Positions 32,254 to 42,627 of a DNA stretch of 64,000 nucleotides are shown piece by piece. Made by a program: the position numbers and the translations under genes. The stretch's first letter is position 1; each line of letters starts with the position of its first letter. The notes under the pieces were generated by a model. The model was not told the DNA's origin, did no database searches, and was given only the letters and a program-made list of their open reading frames with translations. Source of the DNA: Allomyces macrogynus ATCC 38327 (lineage: Eukaryota > Blastocladiomycota > Blastocladiomycetes > Blastocladiales > Blastocladiaceae); assembly GCA_000151295.1 (NCBI GenBank), contig GG745352.1:12716-76715 (forward strand), written 5' to 3'.

Positions 32254-33140
32254 ATGGTCCGACAATGCTTCAGCTCTCCGACACTCGATCCCCGCTGCTC
32301 TCGACGGACAGCGTCTTGCTAACCCGATCAACGCGCTGGGCCCTGCCCTGTTTAGGCCAAGGGACTTACGACCAAGGAGGCGCTCAAGGCGTGGGAGGAG
32401 AAGTACCAAAAAGTTGCTGCCGAGGAGAAAGTCGTCAAGATGCTCATGTGGCAGCCGTTCATCACCAAAATGGACGCATCGCTCTCGACCTTGACAAAGT
32501 GCGAGTATGTGATGCGCGCATCCGTTTCCAACTCTATCTGAGAGACGCTCACGCACCAGAGCAATAGGCAATTGAGTTTGTCGACCAACCAGATCGAAAA
32601 GATCACCAACCTGCAGGGCCTACGTACGCCGACCTTGATTTCTCACGCCATCCATCCTGCGCTCCACCGCCACTCACTTCCGCGCGCCTTTTCTCCCTGG
32701 GTAGAGTGCCTCCGCGTCCTCTCTCTCGGCCGAAACAACATCAAGAAGATTGAAGGGCTCGATGCCGTCGCCGACACGCTCGAGGAGCTGTGGATCAGCT
32801 ACAACCAGCTCGAGCGATTGAACGGCGTCGAGTGCTGCAAAAAGCTCAAGGTGCTCTATGCGAGCAACAACAAGATCAAGGCGTGGGAGGGGATCGGCAC
32901 GTTGGTACGTCGTCTCTTTGTTCGCTCACATTGACGCGCGCCGACATTGCCCGACGACTGTGGTGGTGGATTTGCGTTTCGTAGAAGGACCTGCCAGCGC
33001 TCGAAGACATCCTCCTCAGCAACAACCCGCTCGAGGAAAAGCACACGGCCGACGGCAACTGGCGCGACTTGTGTTCCAAGGCCGTGCCGCAAATCAAGCG
33101 GCTCGATGGTCAGATTGTGATCAAGCCTGATGCCGAGTAG
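32254..33140 (+). CDS. DNAL1: Dynein light chain 1, axonemal (outer-arm LC1)
   Basis: LC1 is a leucine-rich-repeat light chain that binds the motor domain of an outer-arm dynein heavy chain in motile flagella. Exon 1 contributes only the ATG (32254-32256). The others are 32356-32504, 32568-32623, 32705-32904 and 32995-33140 as read from acceptor 32985, giving about 187 aa. The sequence reads [130 protein letters not shown] and [11 protein letters not shown]. These are the six family LRRs and C-terminal cap. Its presence implies a motile flagellated stage. Confidence 0.95.
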
Positions 33141-33905
33141 CTCATGAACGGTTGGGTTGAGCTGAAGGGAAGGACGACGTTGACTTGGGGCGATTGTGGT
33201 TTGGACTGACGAGCGTGAACTGGCATATCTTTTTGGCTTCTCACCGTTTTTGCGCATCTACGTTGTCGTCCGATCACAAACGACATGTGCGCTTCCGTGC
33301 ACGCCAGCGTTTTGTTCGGAGAAAGCTTGAGCAGGACGGCCTTGTTTGACGGTATCAGCGATTGACGTCGGACAGCCCAGACTACGCCCGCACGCGAGTC
33401 TTGTTCATCGTGGATGACATGACTGCGATTTTGCGACCGTTCCTTGCGTTATACCCATGTTCATCTCGTCCACCCAGAACAAAAACTTTGCAAGATGCAT
33501 GCAAGAGCGTCACGACAAGAGTGGTCAACACAGGATGATGCCAGCAGCAAGATGTTCAAATCGTATCTTCTCTCACGTTTCCAGCCAGGGCCCAGAAGAA
33601 GCCAACATCCTGACGTCAGTATTTGACAACAAAACGGCACCCCATGTTGCCTTTGTATCCTCCGGCTCAAGCACACAACGATTTTTGCTTCTCGTCAATT
33701 GAAATTTGAAAGCGGCAAGCATCAGGGCTAGTACAGAAGACAACGCAATGAGCAGCCAAGACGAGATTGGTGCGACAGAATCGGCGCCATGATCCGCACT
33801 ACACTGCATCGCGAACACTGGCCTGCGACGACCGGGCGGCACTGCTAACAATTACAGACGCTCTGACCCAACACCTTACCAACTCCCCGCATTTCAACCT
33901 CATCC
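33141..33905. other. Gene-free stretch
   Basis: About 765 bp of lower GC between LC1 and the LRR gene. No supported ORF or RNA was found. Confidence 0.45.
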
Positions 33906-35633
33906 ATGAGCGAATCATTGCCCAAGCAGTCTCTACCAACCGATCCTGGGCCGACGCTTGACCGCCTGCCCAGCATTGTTCTCGGGAACCTCGCTCGCAT
34001 CTTGGCATCGCGTCTTCAACCTGCCGATGACACGGTCTTGCGCCTTGCTCTTGCCGCACCCGTATTCTATGCACCGTGTTTGCGTGCTGTTATTCGCACG
34101 ACGACCGCATATTCCTTTGACATCAACGTATCTTTGGATTCCAACGAGGAGCCAACACTTGTCCAGTTGTCCACTCGGCAAGTCAAGAAGCTCGTGTTTG
34201 CAAACGATACTTGCCGGTGGTATTTGGTTCTCGCGTTGCGTGACAACAACCGCGTCTTGCTGCAGCCGTCGGACAGCAAATTGGTGGAGGCGTCGTCTCG
34301 TTGGTCGCTGCTTCCGGTGCCACTTTGGCAAGTTTCCCGCTTCTGTGTTTACTTTAGCGGAATGGAAAACGGCGACAGTAAACTGTCAATCGCGATTCCG
34401 CCATATTGCCAGGTTTTGGGATTGCGCGGTCGGATTCCATGGCAAACGCTGGACCTACCCCTGTCGCTCTTTCGTCTCCACCTGTGGAGCGATGCAGTGC
34501 TCCCAAGTTGGGACGTTGCAAGCCAAGTAGTTGCTCGTTTTCCTCGTTCCCTTCGCTTCATTTCGATCAATCAAACTGTGCGCACTCGCTCTTGCGGGGA
34601 TTCCCTCGTAACGCTTCTGGACCTCGACTCTGTCACTGCGCAACGTGTGGACCTGACGTTTGAAACTTCTCAACCGGTGACGAATGTAATGTTGGCCCTG
34701 GCTCGTCTCGTCGCCCGATCTCCCTCCCTCACGGGCTTGACGCTGGAAGGTTGCAAATTTCTATCGGGATGGGACCCGCTCACGTTTGCTGCCCTGCCGC
34801 GTAACGGGATGCATGACCTGAGACTGACGTTCTACCTTGTTGCATCAGAGCGGCCTGAGGACTTGACCGCTTTGGACCGCCTTGCCGATGGATTCCCAAC
34901 GACCGTCGAAACGTTTTCTTGCGAGATTGACCGGCCCTGGAATGATCCTGTGATGGCGGCGAGCCTGCACGCTTTTTTTGGTCACATCCCACTTGCAACG
35001 AGCACACTGCACATGAAGCTTCCGATCTGGGACGCGGTCATGGGTGCAGCGCTGCCTCTTGCGCCACAGCTCCAGACACTCACTCTCGAAAACGAGCCAG
35101 ATGACGATCCGGAACCTGATTTGCTCGCTGCCCTGGTTGAAATTATCCCGCGGATCCCGGCCACAGTTACTCATTTGACCCTCGACGCGTGGCCGTTTGG
35201 TATCGATGAGCGTGCAGTGACCCTTCTGGTTCAGCATCTCCCACCGCAGCTCGTCTCATTGTCGCTCCAAGATTCATTTCTGCAAAACGACCACTTGGAG
35301 CGCTTCACGCTGCCGTCGACTTTGACCCACCTCGACCTCCACGGAAACAGGTTGACGGTTGGACCGACTCACTTGCCCCACCAGCTGGTCTACCTTGATT
35401 TGAGCGAGAATTTACTCGACGATAAACAGCCCGAGTGGGTTCATCACCTCCCGTTGTCGCTCGAGGAACTCTCCCTCTACGAGAACAACGTGGGCGACCG
35501 TGTTGGTATGGCACTGCACGATTATTCCAAGATGGCTACCACGCTGCGTGCAATCGACTTGACCATCACAGACGTGTCGGAAAAGGTGGTTGCGATCTTG
35601 CGGACCACTGTGCAGCATGTCATATGCACGTAA
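33906..35633 (+). CDS. LRR protein with F-box-like N terminus, lineage-specific family (copy 1)
   Basis: An intronless gene of 575 aa, one of three related loci in the window (about 37.9-38.9 kb, broken; 61.4-63.2 kb, intact). The N terminus (LDRLPSIVLGNLARIL, then LRLALAAPVFYAPCLRAVIR) resembles an F-box followed by the family's own ALAAP.F.APC motif. The middle has WYLVLALRDNNR, RWSLLPVPLWQVSRFCVYF and WDAVMGAALPLAPQLQTLTL. Irregular leucine-rich repeats fill the C-terminal half: RIPATVTHLTLDAWPFG, LPSTLTHLDLHGNRLTVGPT, LPHQLVYLDLSENLLDDKQP and LPLSLEELSLYENNVGDRVG. It might serve as substrate-recognition subunit of an SCF-type ligase, but that is inference from architecture. No signal peptide or membrane segment was seen. 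Confidence 0.75.
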   Translation: MSESLPKQSLPTDPGPTLDRLPSIVLGNLARILASRLQPADDTVLRLALAAPVFYAPCLRAVIRTTTAYSFDINVSLDSNEEPTLVQLSTRQVKKLVFANDTCRWYLVLALRDNNRVLLQPSDSKLVEASSRWSLLPVPLWQVSRFCVYFSGMENGDSKLSIAIPPYCQVLGLRGRIPWQTLDLPLSLFRLHLWSDAVLPSWDVASQVVARFPRSLRFISINQTVRTRSCGDSLVTLLDLDSVTAQRVDLTFETSQPVTNVMLALARLVARSPSLTGLTLEGCKFLSGWDPLTFAALPRNGMHDLRLTFYLVASERPEDLTALDRLADGFPTTVETFSCEIDRPWNDPVMAASLHAFFGHIPLATSTLHMKLPIWDAVMGAALPLAPQLQTLTLENEPDDDPEPDLLAALVEIIPRIPATVTHLTLDAWPFGIDERAVTLLVQHLPPQLVSLSLQDSFLQNDHLERFTLPSTLTHLDLHGNRLTVGPTHLPHQLVYLDLSENLLDDKQPEWVHHLPLSLEELSLYENNVGDRVGMALHDYSKMATTLRAIDLTITDVSEKVVAILRTTVQHVICT

Positions 35634-35759
35634 TTGGACCTGCGCGGCGTTGGCCGCGACTTTGATTAGAATGAAATTGGATGCTTTTTGGATTGCAGTT
35701 CCCAGAAATGAAGATAGTCGCGGAAACAAATGGACGAGACACTGGGTATATTTTTGAGA

Positions 35760-37610
35760 CTAGACGCGGGTCTCACCCCACTTGAAATCATCCGTGCCAA
35801 ACACTGAATAGGGGAATGTAAATGGAAAACACGGGAAGCATGAGTGTGAATGGCACCCACCACAACATCATCCAAAGCTCGGCACGCAGCATTGCTAGCA
35901 GGCACGGCAGCAAAAAGGCACAATGCGTGATCACAAGCACGGCCATGCTCGGCCATGCCCCCATCACGCTGTAAAGAGGCCCACGGGCAAAATGATTGTC
36001 AGCATGAACACCATCCACAGCTCGTAAATCATGACCATGTTGAACAGCGCGCGCGACAGCCACGAGTCCTGCTTGGGGACACCCATGAACAGCGACAAGT
36101 GGAAATGAATGAGCGAGTTGGTCCATCGCCGACGCTGGCAGGAAAATACGGACAGCGTGTCAGGAATGGCCGTCGTGCACTTGGCGGCGGCAAAGTGCTG
36201 CAAGTACCGATTGGCCAGCGTCGACAAGTAGCGATCCTCGCCAATCGTCATGAGGCTGTGCTCGTGCATGGTCTTTTGGTACGCGCCCGAGTAATCCTCG
36301 AGCACCCTCACGTCGATAATGGCTGTCGTGCCGTCGACAAACTTGAGCCGGTAGATCTTAAAGCAACCCGAGAGCACGAGCACGTTCGAATAGTACCCTT
36401 CAAAAGCCTTGAGCACCGCGTGCGTGAGCCAATACTCAAACGTCTGCCCTGCCGCCACCAACGAATCAAACCGGTTCTTGACACGGGTCTCGCCGCAGGT
36501 GCCGAGGAAGCTGGGGTTCATTTCCATGCGGTCGACGGTAATCGCGAGACCGTCAGGCGCAATCTTAGTGTCAGCATCTGCGACGAGCACATACTTCGCG
36601 TCGGTCGCCTGAATCCCAAGACGGTCAAAGTGGTACTCGAGCTTGGCGAAAAGCCGCGACGCGTAGGCCTCTAGGCCTTGAAGTTGATGTAATGAAAGAA
36701 TTTGAGAACGACGAGCTGCGAGTCGCGCTTGCCGCGGTTGCCGGGCTTGGCCGACGCGCGCTCCGTAATCAATCCAGTCTTGACCACCACCACATACGGC
36801 ACGTCGCGGTAAAAACCAGAATAGACGCGGGCAGCGCTATTGACATTACCCGACTCGGACGCATACGAGTAAAGGCAGTCGGTGGCCGGCCCTTCCGGAT
36901 CGGGCTTGTGGAACAGCACATCTCGCAGCAGAATCTCATGCATCGGCTTGGTGGTGGTGCCTCGTTGCACGATACCGTCGACGACAATGAAGAGCACCTT
37001 GATGTCCTCGGAATACTCCGAGCCGACGCACAGATCAATGGTATTGCGCAGCACATACATGCCTTCCGAATAGCAGGGAACGTGCGTGACCAGCAACGCG
37101 TCCGACTCGTTGTACTTGTACGTCGCCCAGTTGGGGTGCAGCGCCGCGACCACCGACATGAGCAACAGTACGCACCAAGACCATTGTAGACGTAAGACAC
37201 CCACTTGAAATGGTGCAGAACATGTTGAGCTTGACTTCGTGGACACACGGCGCCCACGGCAAATACACCATGACATATCCGACGGCTGAGTAGATCGTCA
37301 TGACGCACAAAGAAGACAGCTGCTTTCTGGCGCCACGCCACCTTGAGACCGTGCCGGAGCAGCACAAAGGACGGAATAAAGAAGGTGAGCGCTCTGGCAA
37401 TGGTCTTCCTATATTTGCAGTGCTCGAGGTGACGCGACCGGTGGGCCGAGTCGGGGAGCCCTGGGCTGCTCTTGCAGGCACGTAGATTTCGTCCAGGGCC
37501 ACGTTGGACTTGTAAAAGTCCTTGAGAGTCGTGGCAGACTCGGTACTGGTCCGCACGCTGTTGGCGACAGAGCTGATGCCGCTCAAGGGGACGGTGGTGG
37601 TGGTGGACAT
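35760..37610 (-). CDS. Chitin synthase (division 2, class IV-like), frame-disrupted
   Basis: Processive glycosyltransferase that makes cell-wall chitin at the plasma membrane. Signature motifs appear in order on the minus strand: LTFFIPSFVL near the start, WCVLLLMSVVAAL (membrane), LLVTHVPCYSEGMYVLRNTI, LFIVVDGIV, SGFYRDVPYVVVVKTG, KPGNRGKRDSQLVVLKFF, VLVADADTKI, QTFEYWLTH, NVLVLSGCFKIYR, GEDRYLS, QRRRWTNS, C-terminal membrane segments, and the family ending FGTDDFKWGETRV. These lie in changing frames. Single-base shifts are needed near 36680 (before GLEAYASRLF), 35975 and 35815, and probably near 37320. About 600 residues is short for this class. The ATG is taken at 37610. Either this is a young pseudogene or the sequence has several indel errors. 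Confidence 0.8.
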
Positions 37611-37869
37611 GACGCCGATCTGGAAATGTCGTCGACTAAAGAAGCGAGTGGGACAGTCGAGTTAAAGACGGGCGATTGAGAGGACGAGGTTCAGTTGAGA
37701 GGACAGAACACGGTTGCGGGAACGGCGGACGTTCCAATTTCTAGTGATCCTGACGCCCCAAAAGGCTGCGCTCCGCAAGCGTGTAACCTGGAAAGCTAGT
37801 TTCCAAGCTCAGTGAGGGCATCGTTGAATCTGGCGTTGACAGAACAGCGGTGGCACCGCAGCACTGCTC
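37611..37869. other. Region between chitin synthase and LRR relic
   Basis: Promoter side of the chitin synthase gene. Nothing else was seen. Confidence 0.4.
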
Positions 37870-38900
37870 GCGGGTGATAGATGTTGCCGTAATATTTACC
37901 ACGCTCTTCGGGCCCCGAAGAATGTCGACCCGCGAAAATTGTGATGGAGGCCCTTGCTCGTCTCATTGCGCGATCACCATCTCTGACGGTCTTGACGATT
38001 CATGGCTGCAACCGCTTCTCGAGGTGGAACCCGCTCACGGTTGCCTTGCTGCCGCGGAACTCAATGCAGATTCTGAAGTTGTCATGTTATAACATGGCGG
38101 CGGAGTGGCCCGAGAGCTTCTGTTTTGGCATGACTTGCTGCGGGTTTCCCAACCACCGTCAAGGCGTTTTCTTGGGAGATGGACCGACCGTGGGATGTTC
38201 CCGTTGTGACGACGAGCTTTTACCCGTTTGTCCCTCGCATCCCGCTCGCAACGCAGAGTCTGTACATCACACTTCCCGTCTGGGGCGCTGTCATGGGTAC
38301 GAACCTGCCTCTTGCGCCGCATCTCGAGTCGCTCACTCTCGAGTACGAACCGCCCGCCGATCCGGAACCTGGGCAGTCCCTTTCTGAACTGGAACCTGGT
38401 TTTCTCGGTGCCCTGATTGAAATTGTCGCACGAATCCCGGCCACGGTCGCTCATCGGACCCTCAAATCGTGGCCGGTCGGGGTCAACACGCATATAGTGG
38501 ATCGACTCGTCTTGCACTTGCTGCCGCGCCTCATGCCGCTGTCGCTCGAAAACTGCGAGCTAAAGAGTAGTGATTTGAAATGCTTCACTTGGCCGTCGAC
38601 GTTGCGCAAACTCGAACTGCAGCGGAACAAGCTAACGGATGGACCCACTGGCTTGCCTCGCCGGCTGAGGGCCCTCGATCTGAGCACGAATCCGGTGGAC
38701 GACAGCAAGACCGAGCGGATTGCCCAACTGCCGCAGTCGCTCGAGCAGCTCTCACTTCTCAGGCCGACATTGGCGACCAAGCGGGCCTGGTGCTGCACGA
38801 CCGGACTAAGAAGGCAAAGTTGCGCGAAATTGATGTGAGCGAATCGATTGTGTCGGAAGACGTCCATGCCGCTTTGCGGACCACTGTTGAATCTGTCTGA
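37870..38900 (+). pseudogene. LRR family pseudogene (copy 2)
   Basis: This is a 5'-truncated, frameshifted relative of the intact LRR genes. One frame at about 37941-38060 has EALARLIARSPSLTVLTIHG and NPLTVALLPRNSMQ. A second frame from 38179 has MDRPWDVPVV, IPLATQSLYITLPVWGAVMG, IPATVAHRTLKSWPVG and LPSTLRKLELQRNKLTDGPT, ending too early at 38838. A third frame carries the last segment (LREIDVSESIVSEDVHAALR) to 38900. The N-terminal F-box-like region is absent. Two or more indels and the missing start make it non-coding. Confidence 0.85.
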
Positions 38901-39376
38901 TGAAGTTCGAACGTGCGTGCGGTTGGCGAAAATGAAGTTTTGTTGAATTTGCTGTCGATCTGAGCATGCTCCCATTGATTCATGCTCGTCACAGATGGCC
39001 GCAACGCTTCAAAGCACGCGCGAAACGCTTGAAAGCAGGCCGTACAGGGCGGAAATAGTGATTGGCCAGAACCTCGTCCCTTATTTCCATTCTCTTTCAC
39101 AACGCCCTCGCATCGAGCGCTGCTCCAGCTCAAGGATCGCTGACATTCCCATTAAGGTGTGGGCAGAGGCTGGGTTCACGACCTAATTACCGAATGTTTG
39201 GATTGTTGAAGGCAAAACAAGCGAGTTTGGCCCAATGAAAATCTTTGTTTTTGATCACGAACCGAGAAAACCCCCCCAAATAAACAGGTACTAATTACAA
39301 GAAGCCGCGCCCGCGCGCTCGTCCGCGCGTCCGACCCACCACCGCTCGCTCACTCCATCCAACCCAACATGCCCGC
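38901..39376. other. Gene-free stretch
   Basis: About 480 bp between the LRR relic and the desaturase 3' end. No supported feature. Confidence 0.5.
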
Positions 39377-41016
39377 CTACTCCTCTTTGAGTCCGACGGC
39401 GGCGGCCGACGCCGCCTTGGCCTTGAGCGGGACAACAGGCACGCGCGCGACGCGCATCTGCGACATCAAGTTGCGCGCAGCGTTAGCGTGTTTGTAGACG
39501 CCGCCGTTGAACGCGGCCGACGCGTCCTTGCCGAGGTACAGCTTGATCCAGGCGACGCCGCCCGGGTGGTCGTGAATGAAGAGCGACACGTCGTAGGCGA
39601 CGCCGTCAATGACCATCATGAAGGGGTTCAGCTTGAGTTCCTCAGTGAACTGGTTCGCGTCCCACTCAGGCAGCCGCTCGACGGGCGTGCCCCAGTCGAG
39701 CTTGGCGCGCCATGCGTTGAGCTTCTTCTCGCGCATCATGAGCTTACCCTTTTGCACCTCGTTCTCGGGGAAACGCTTCAGGTCGAACGTCAGGCCGACG
39801 TAGCTAGCCGCGCGAATCAGCCACTTGGTCGGGTCGTACTGGTACCAGCGGATCGCGTTCCTGTAGTCGTTCGGGAACTAGTGGTGGTGGACAGAGATGC
39901 GCGTGAGCAACGGAATCATCAAAAGCAACTCCGACGCGTCAAGCCCGAGCCGAGTGCGTACCTCGTGGTGGTAGTTGTGCATGCCCTCGCCCATCGTGAC
40001 GAGCGCCGTGAGCAAGTGGTCGCGCGGCGTGCGCACGTCGTCGTAGGTCTGCTCGCCAATGTAGTGCGCGAGCGAGTTGACGCAGAACGTCGCGTGGTGC
40101 ACAAAGACGAGCCGTGCGACACCGGCAAAGAAGAATCCTCCAACCCAGTCGCCCCACCCGAGCCCAGCCACGACCGTCGGGAACACAAACGCCATGGTCA
40201 AGAGCAGCGGGACATAGTACTTGTGCTGCCACCGCACGATCGGGTCGTTGTCGAGGTCCGACATTTCCACCTTGCCAAGAATCGCGTTCTGGTTCGGCTC
40301 CTTGACGAGCATCCACCCCATGTGCGCCCAGAAAAAGCCCTTGTGCGCATTGTAGGGATCGCGCTCCGTGTCGGTGAACCGGTGGTGCGCGCGGTGGCCG
40401 CGAGACCTATTGATGGTGACGAACAGAGAGCAAGAAGGTCAGCGATCGTGATAGGAAACGATGCCAAAACGAAATGACATTCAGCACGCGCGCAAACAGA
40501 ATGCCTTTTGGTTTTTCCGGACGGGCCGTTTTGGGGCGCAAACGCTTGTGGGGTCGCGGATCAGCCGGCCTGCGAGCAGCAACTGCCTGGGCGGCATGGG
40601 GCCGAGCATCCGCCACGACACGCCCCGCGTCCCCAAAGCCCCGCGAGAGCAAACAGGGATCCGGTTCGATCCCAAGCGACGTCGCGCACAACCACACCGC
40701 GAACGCACATGAGCGAGAAACGACGAGAGAGCGAGAGAGACACGCACCACCAGCGAATCGACCCCTCGGCGGCGCCGACGCCCGCGAGCGCCATCCAGAT
40801 TTGGTACGGCAATGCGGCCGAGTATGACTTGTGCGCCCACAGGCGGTGGTAGCCCGCGGTGATGCCGAGGCCCGTGATGAAGTAGTAGATGATGGCCCAC
40901 GTGAGCGTCTTGGACTGCAGCGGCACGTTGAACAGGCCCCACAACGCGATCAATGGCGTCGTGATCAGGAACGTGGCCTGCGGCCAGTTGATGAGGTATT
41001 TGCCCTTGATCAACAT
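39377..41016 (-). CDS. OLE1: Acyl-CoA delta-9 desaturase with C-terminal cytochrome b5 domain
   Basis: The enzyme introduces the first double bond into stearoyl- and palmitoyl-CoA at the ER membrane. Exons 40751-41016, 39962-40406 and 39377-39877 join in phase (403 aa). The start ATG 41016 has a good context (cgccgccATG). Membrane segments include FLITTPLIALWGLF. The three His boxes that hold the di-iron centre are present: HRLWAHKS, HRAHHR (rebuilt across the first intron as IRWSRGHRAHHRFTDTERDP) and HNYHHE (just before the second intron). The C-terminal third is a cytochrome b5 domain with VIDGVAYDVSLFIHDHPGGV containing the HPGG heme motif. This fused architecture is typical of fungal OLE1. 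The protein is somewhat shorter than yeast Ole1. Confidence 0.95.
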
Positions 41017-42627
41017 GGCGGCGAGGCGAGTGCGGATCGATGCGAGTCGCGAAGTCGGGAGCCGGTGCGTTGGAGTTGGTGCGTTGGAGTTGGTGGGACG
41101 TGGCGAGCAAGTTGGTCGTCGTTGATGCGAGCGCGCAGGAGCTCGTCGCCGCTGTTGAGTCAAGGAACGCGACCGAAATGGAGGGACGGATCAGCAACAA
41201 TCGGCGGCGGGGGCGCCCGCGCTTTTATGGTCGCGGCCGAGCACCTCTGCTCATCACACGGCCGTGAGCTGGCGCGACCGACTCAAACATGGTGCGGCGA
41301 GCACGCCGGGTGGGGCGGGGCGCGGTGGGCCCGGACGATGGTGCCAACACAGTTGGGAGTCGGGCACGGCTTGCGCGAGGATCAGCGGCACAGTTGGTGG
41401 GCCCTGGCGTGGGGCAAGGCTGGGCACTGCTCGGCGTGATCGCTGTTGCGCGGTATCGCAACGTCAGGTTCCGGGAAGTTCCCTGAAGCGCGCCAGGCCA
41501 CATCAAATGCACGTCTTTTTGGTGCCTCCTGATCGATTTGGGACGTGGGGAACGGATTCCGAGCAGCGTTGAGGTGAGTCGGCGTGAGGCAAGGATTTCG
41601 GCACCCAAACGAAGAAAACAACGGCACATCCCCTTGCCCTGGCCCCAACCGTGTACGTTTACCAAACCCAAGAGTGTGCGCGAGAGTCCCAAACCCGTCC
41701 AACGATTCGAAATCACCCACAGCCAACCATAGCACACCATGCAAAAACCCAATCCTGGTTCTGCTCCATGACGTCGAGCAGGGTGTGGATGGGCCACCGT
41801 GAAGAGCATGATGTGGACTGTGCGTCCGCACGGAGGCGAGGAGATGCGCTGGAAGGGCAGCGAAATGCAAGTGTGCGCGGTTCGTGGTTTGGTGGCCGGC
41901 AGTGCTGGGGCCGGCGCGCCCCATCCATTCCCCTGCATCAAGCCTGTCTCGCGCACATCGTCCCCCAGCACACGGCACACGGGAGTTTCGCGTGACGCCC
42001 AGCCCTCTCCTATCACGATCCTGTCATGAATATCCTCGCGCGAAGCACGCCGAACAGACCGAACTGCATCCATTTCGCAACTTCGACGTTTCCGTTCATG
42101 TCGTCGGTATCGGCACACAACAAGCATGAGACTGGCTGCTGTCGTTGGAAAATGGGCCGGTGAAGCGCGACAAAGTTGTGTCGCAGTGACTAGCGCGACC
42201 TGACGCCAGAACTGCTTGCAGCTTTCATTGCCGATGGACGGTGAGCTCGACGCTTTGGGTTGGTGGCACAGCTCAAACTTGATAGCGACCAGCGACGAGT
42301 GCGACGACGAGAAATACTCGGACAGGATCACGTGTATTTGAAAGGCATCATTCTGGTGCTTCATTCGGTCTGGTCACCGCTATGATCATATTGCTGTCGC
42401 CGGCATACTTTACCCTTTGCCGTGCCTTTGCTCTCGATTCTGCCGCGGCCAACTTGGCCGCCATGCCCGCAACGGCGCCCTGTCGCCTCTAGCAAGACGC
42501 TGCGCCCGACTTCCGCGCCTTTCTCGACATTCCGCTCCGGCGTCCCCGGTTGGCGGCAAGACTGTGATCGCACAACCCCGCGTCGCCCCCTGTCCGCCCC
42601 CGTCCTTCGACCCTGCACGTCGCGAAC
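41017..42627. other. Divergent intergenic region, OLE1 / tail-anchored protein gene
   Basis: About 1.6 kb. A 379-codon minus-strand ORF (41225-42364) spans most of it but has a random-like composition and no domain. A desaturase gene often has an extended regulatory region; no specific site is claimed. Confidence 0.4.

Noticed and set aside
41225..42364. Long minus-strand ORF of 379 codons upstream of the desaturase
   Set aside because: Arg/His/Cys-rich random-like composition, no domain, and codon use unlike the real genes. It overlaps the desaturase promoter.
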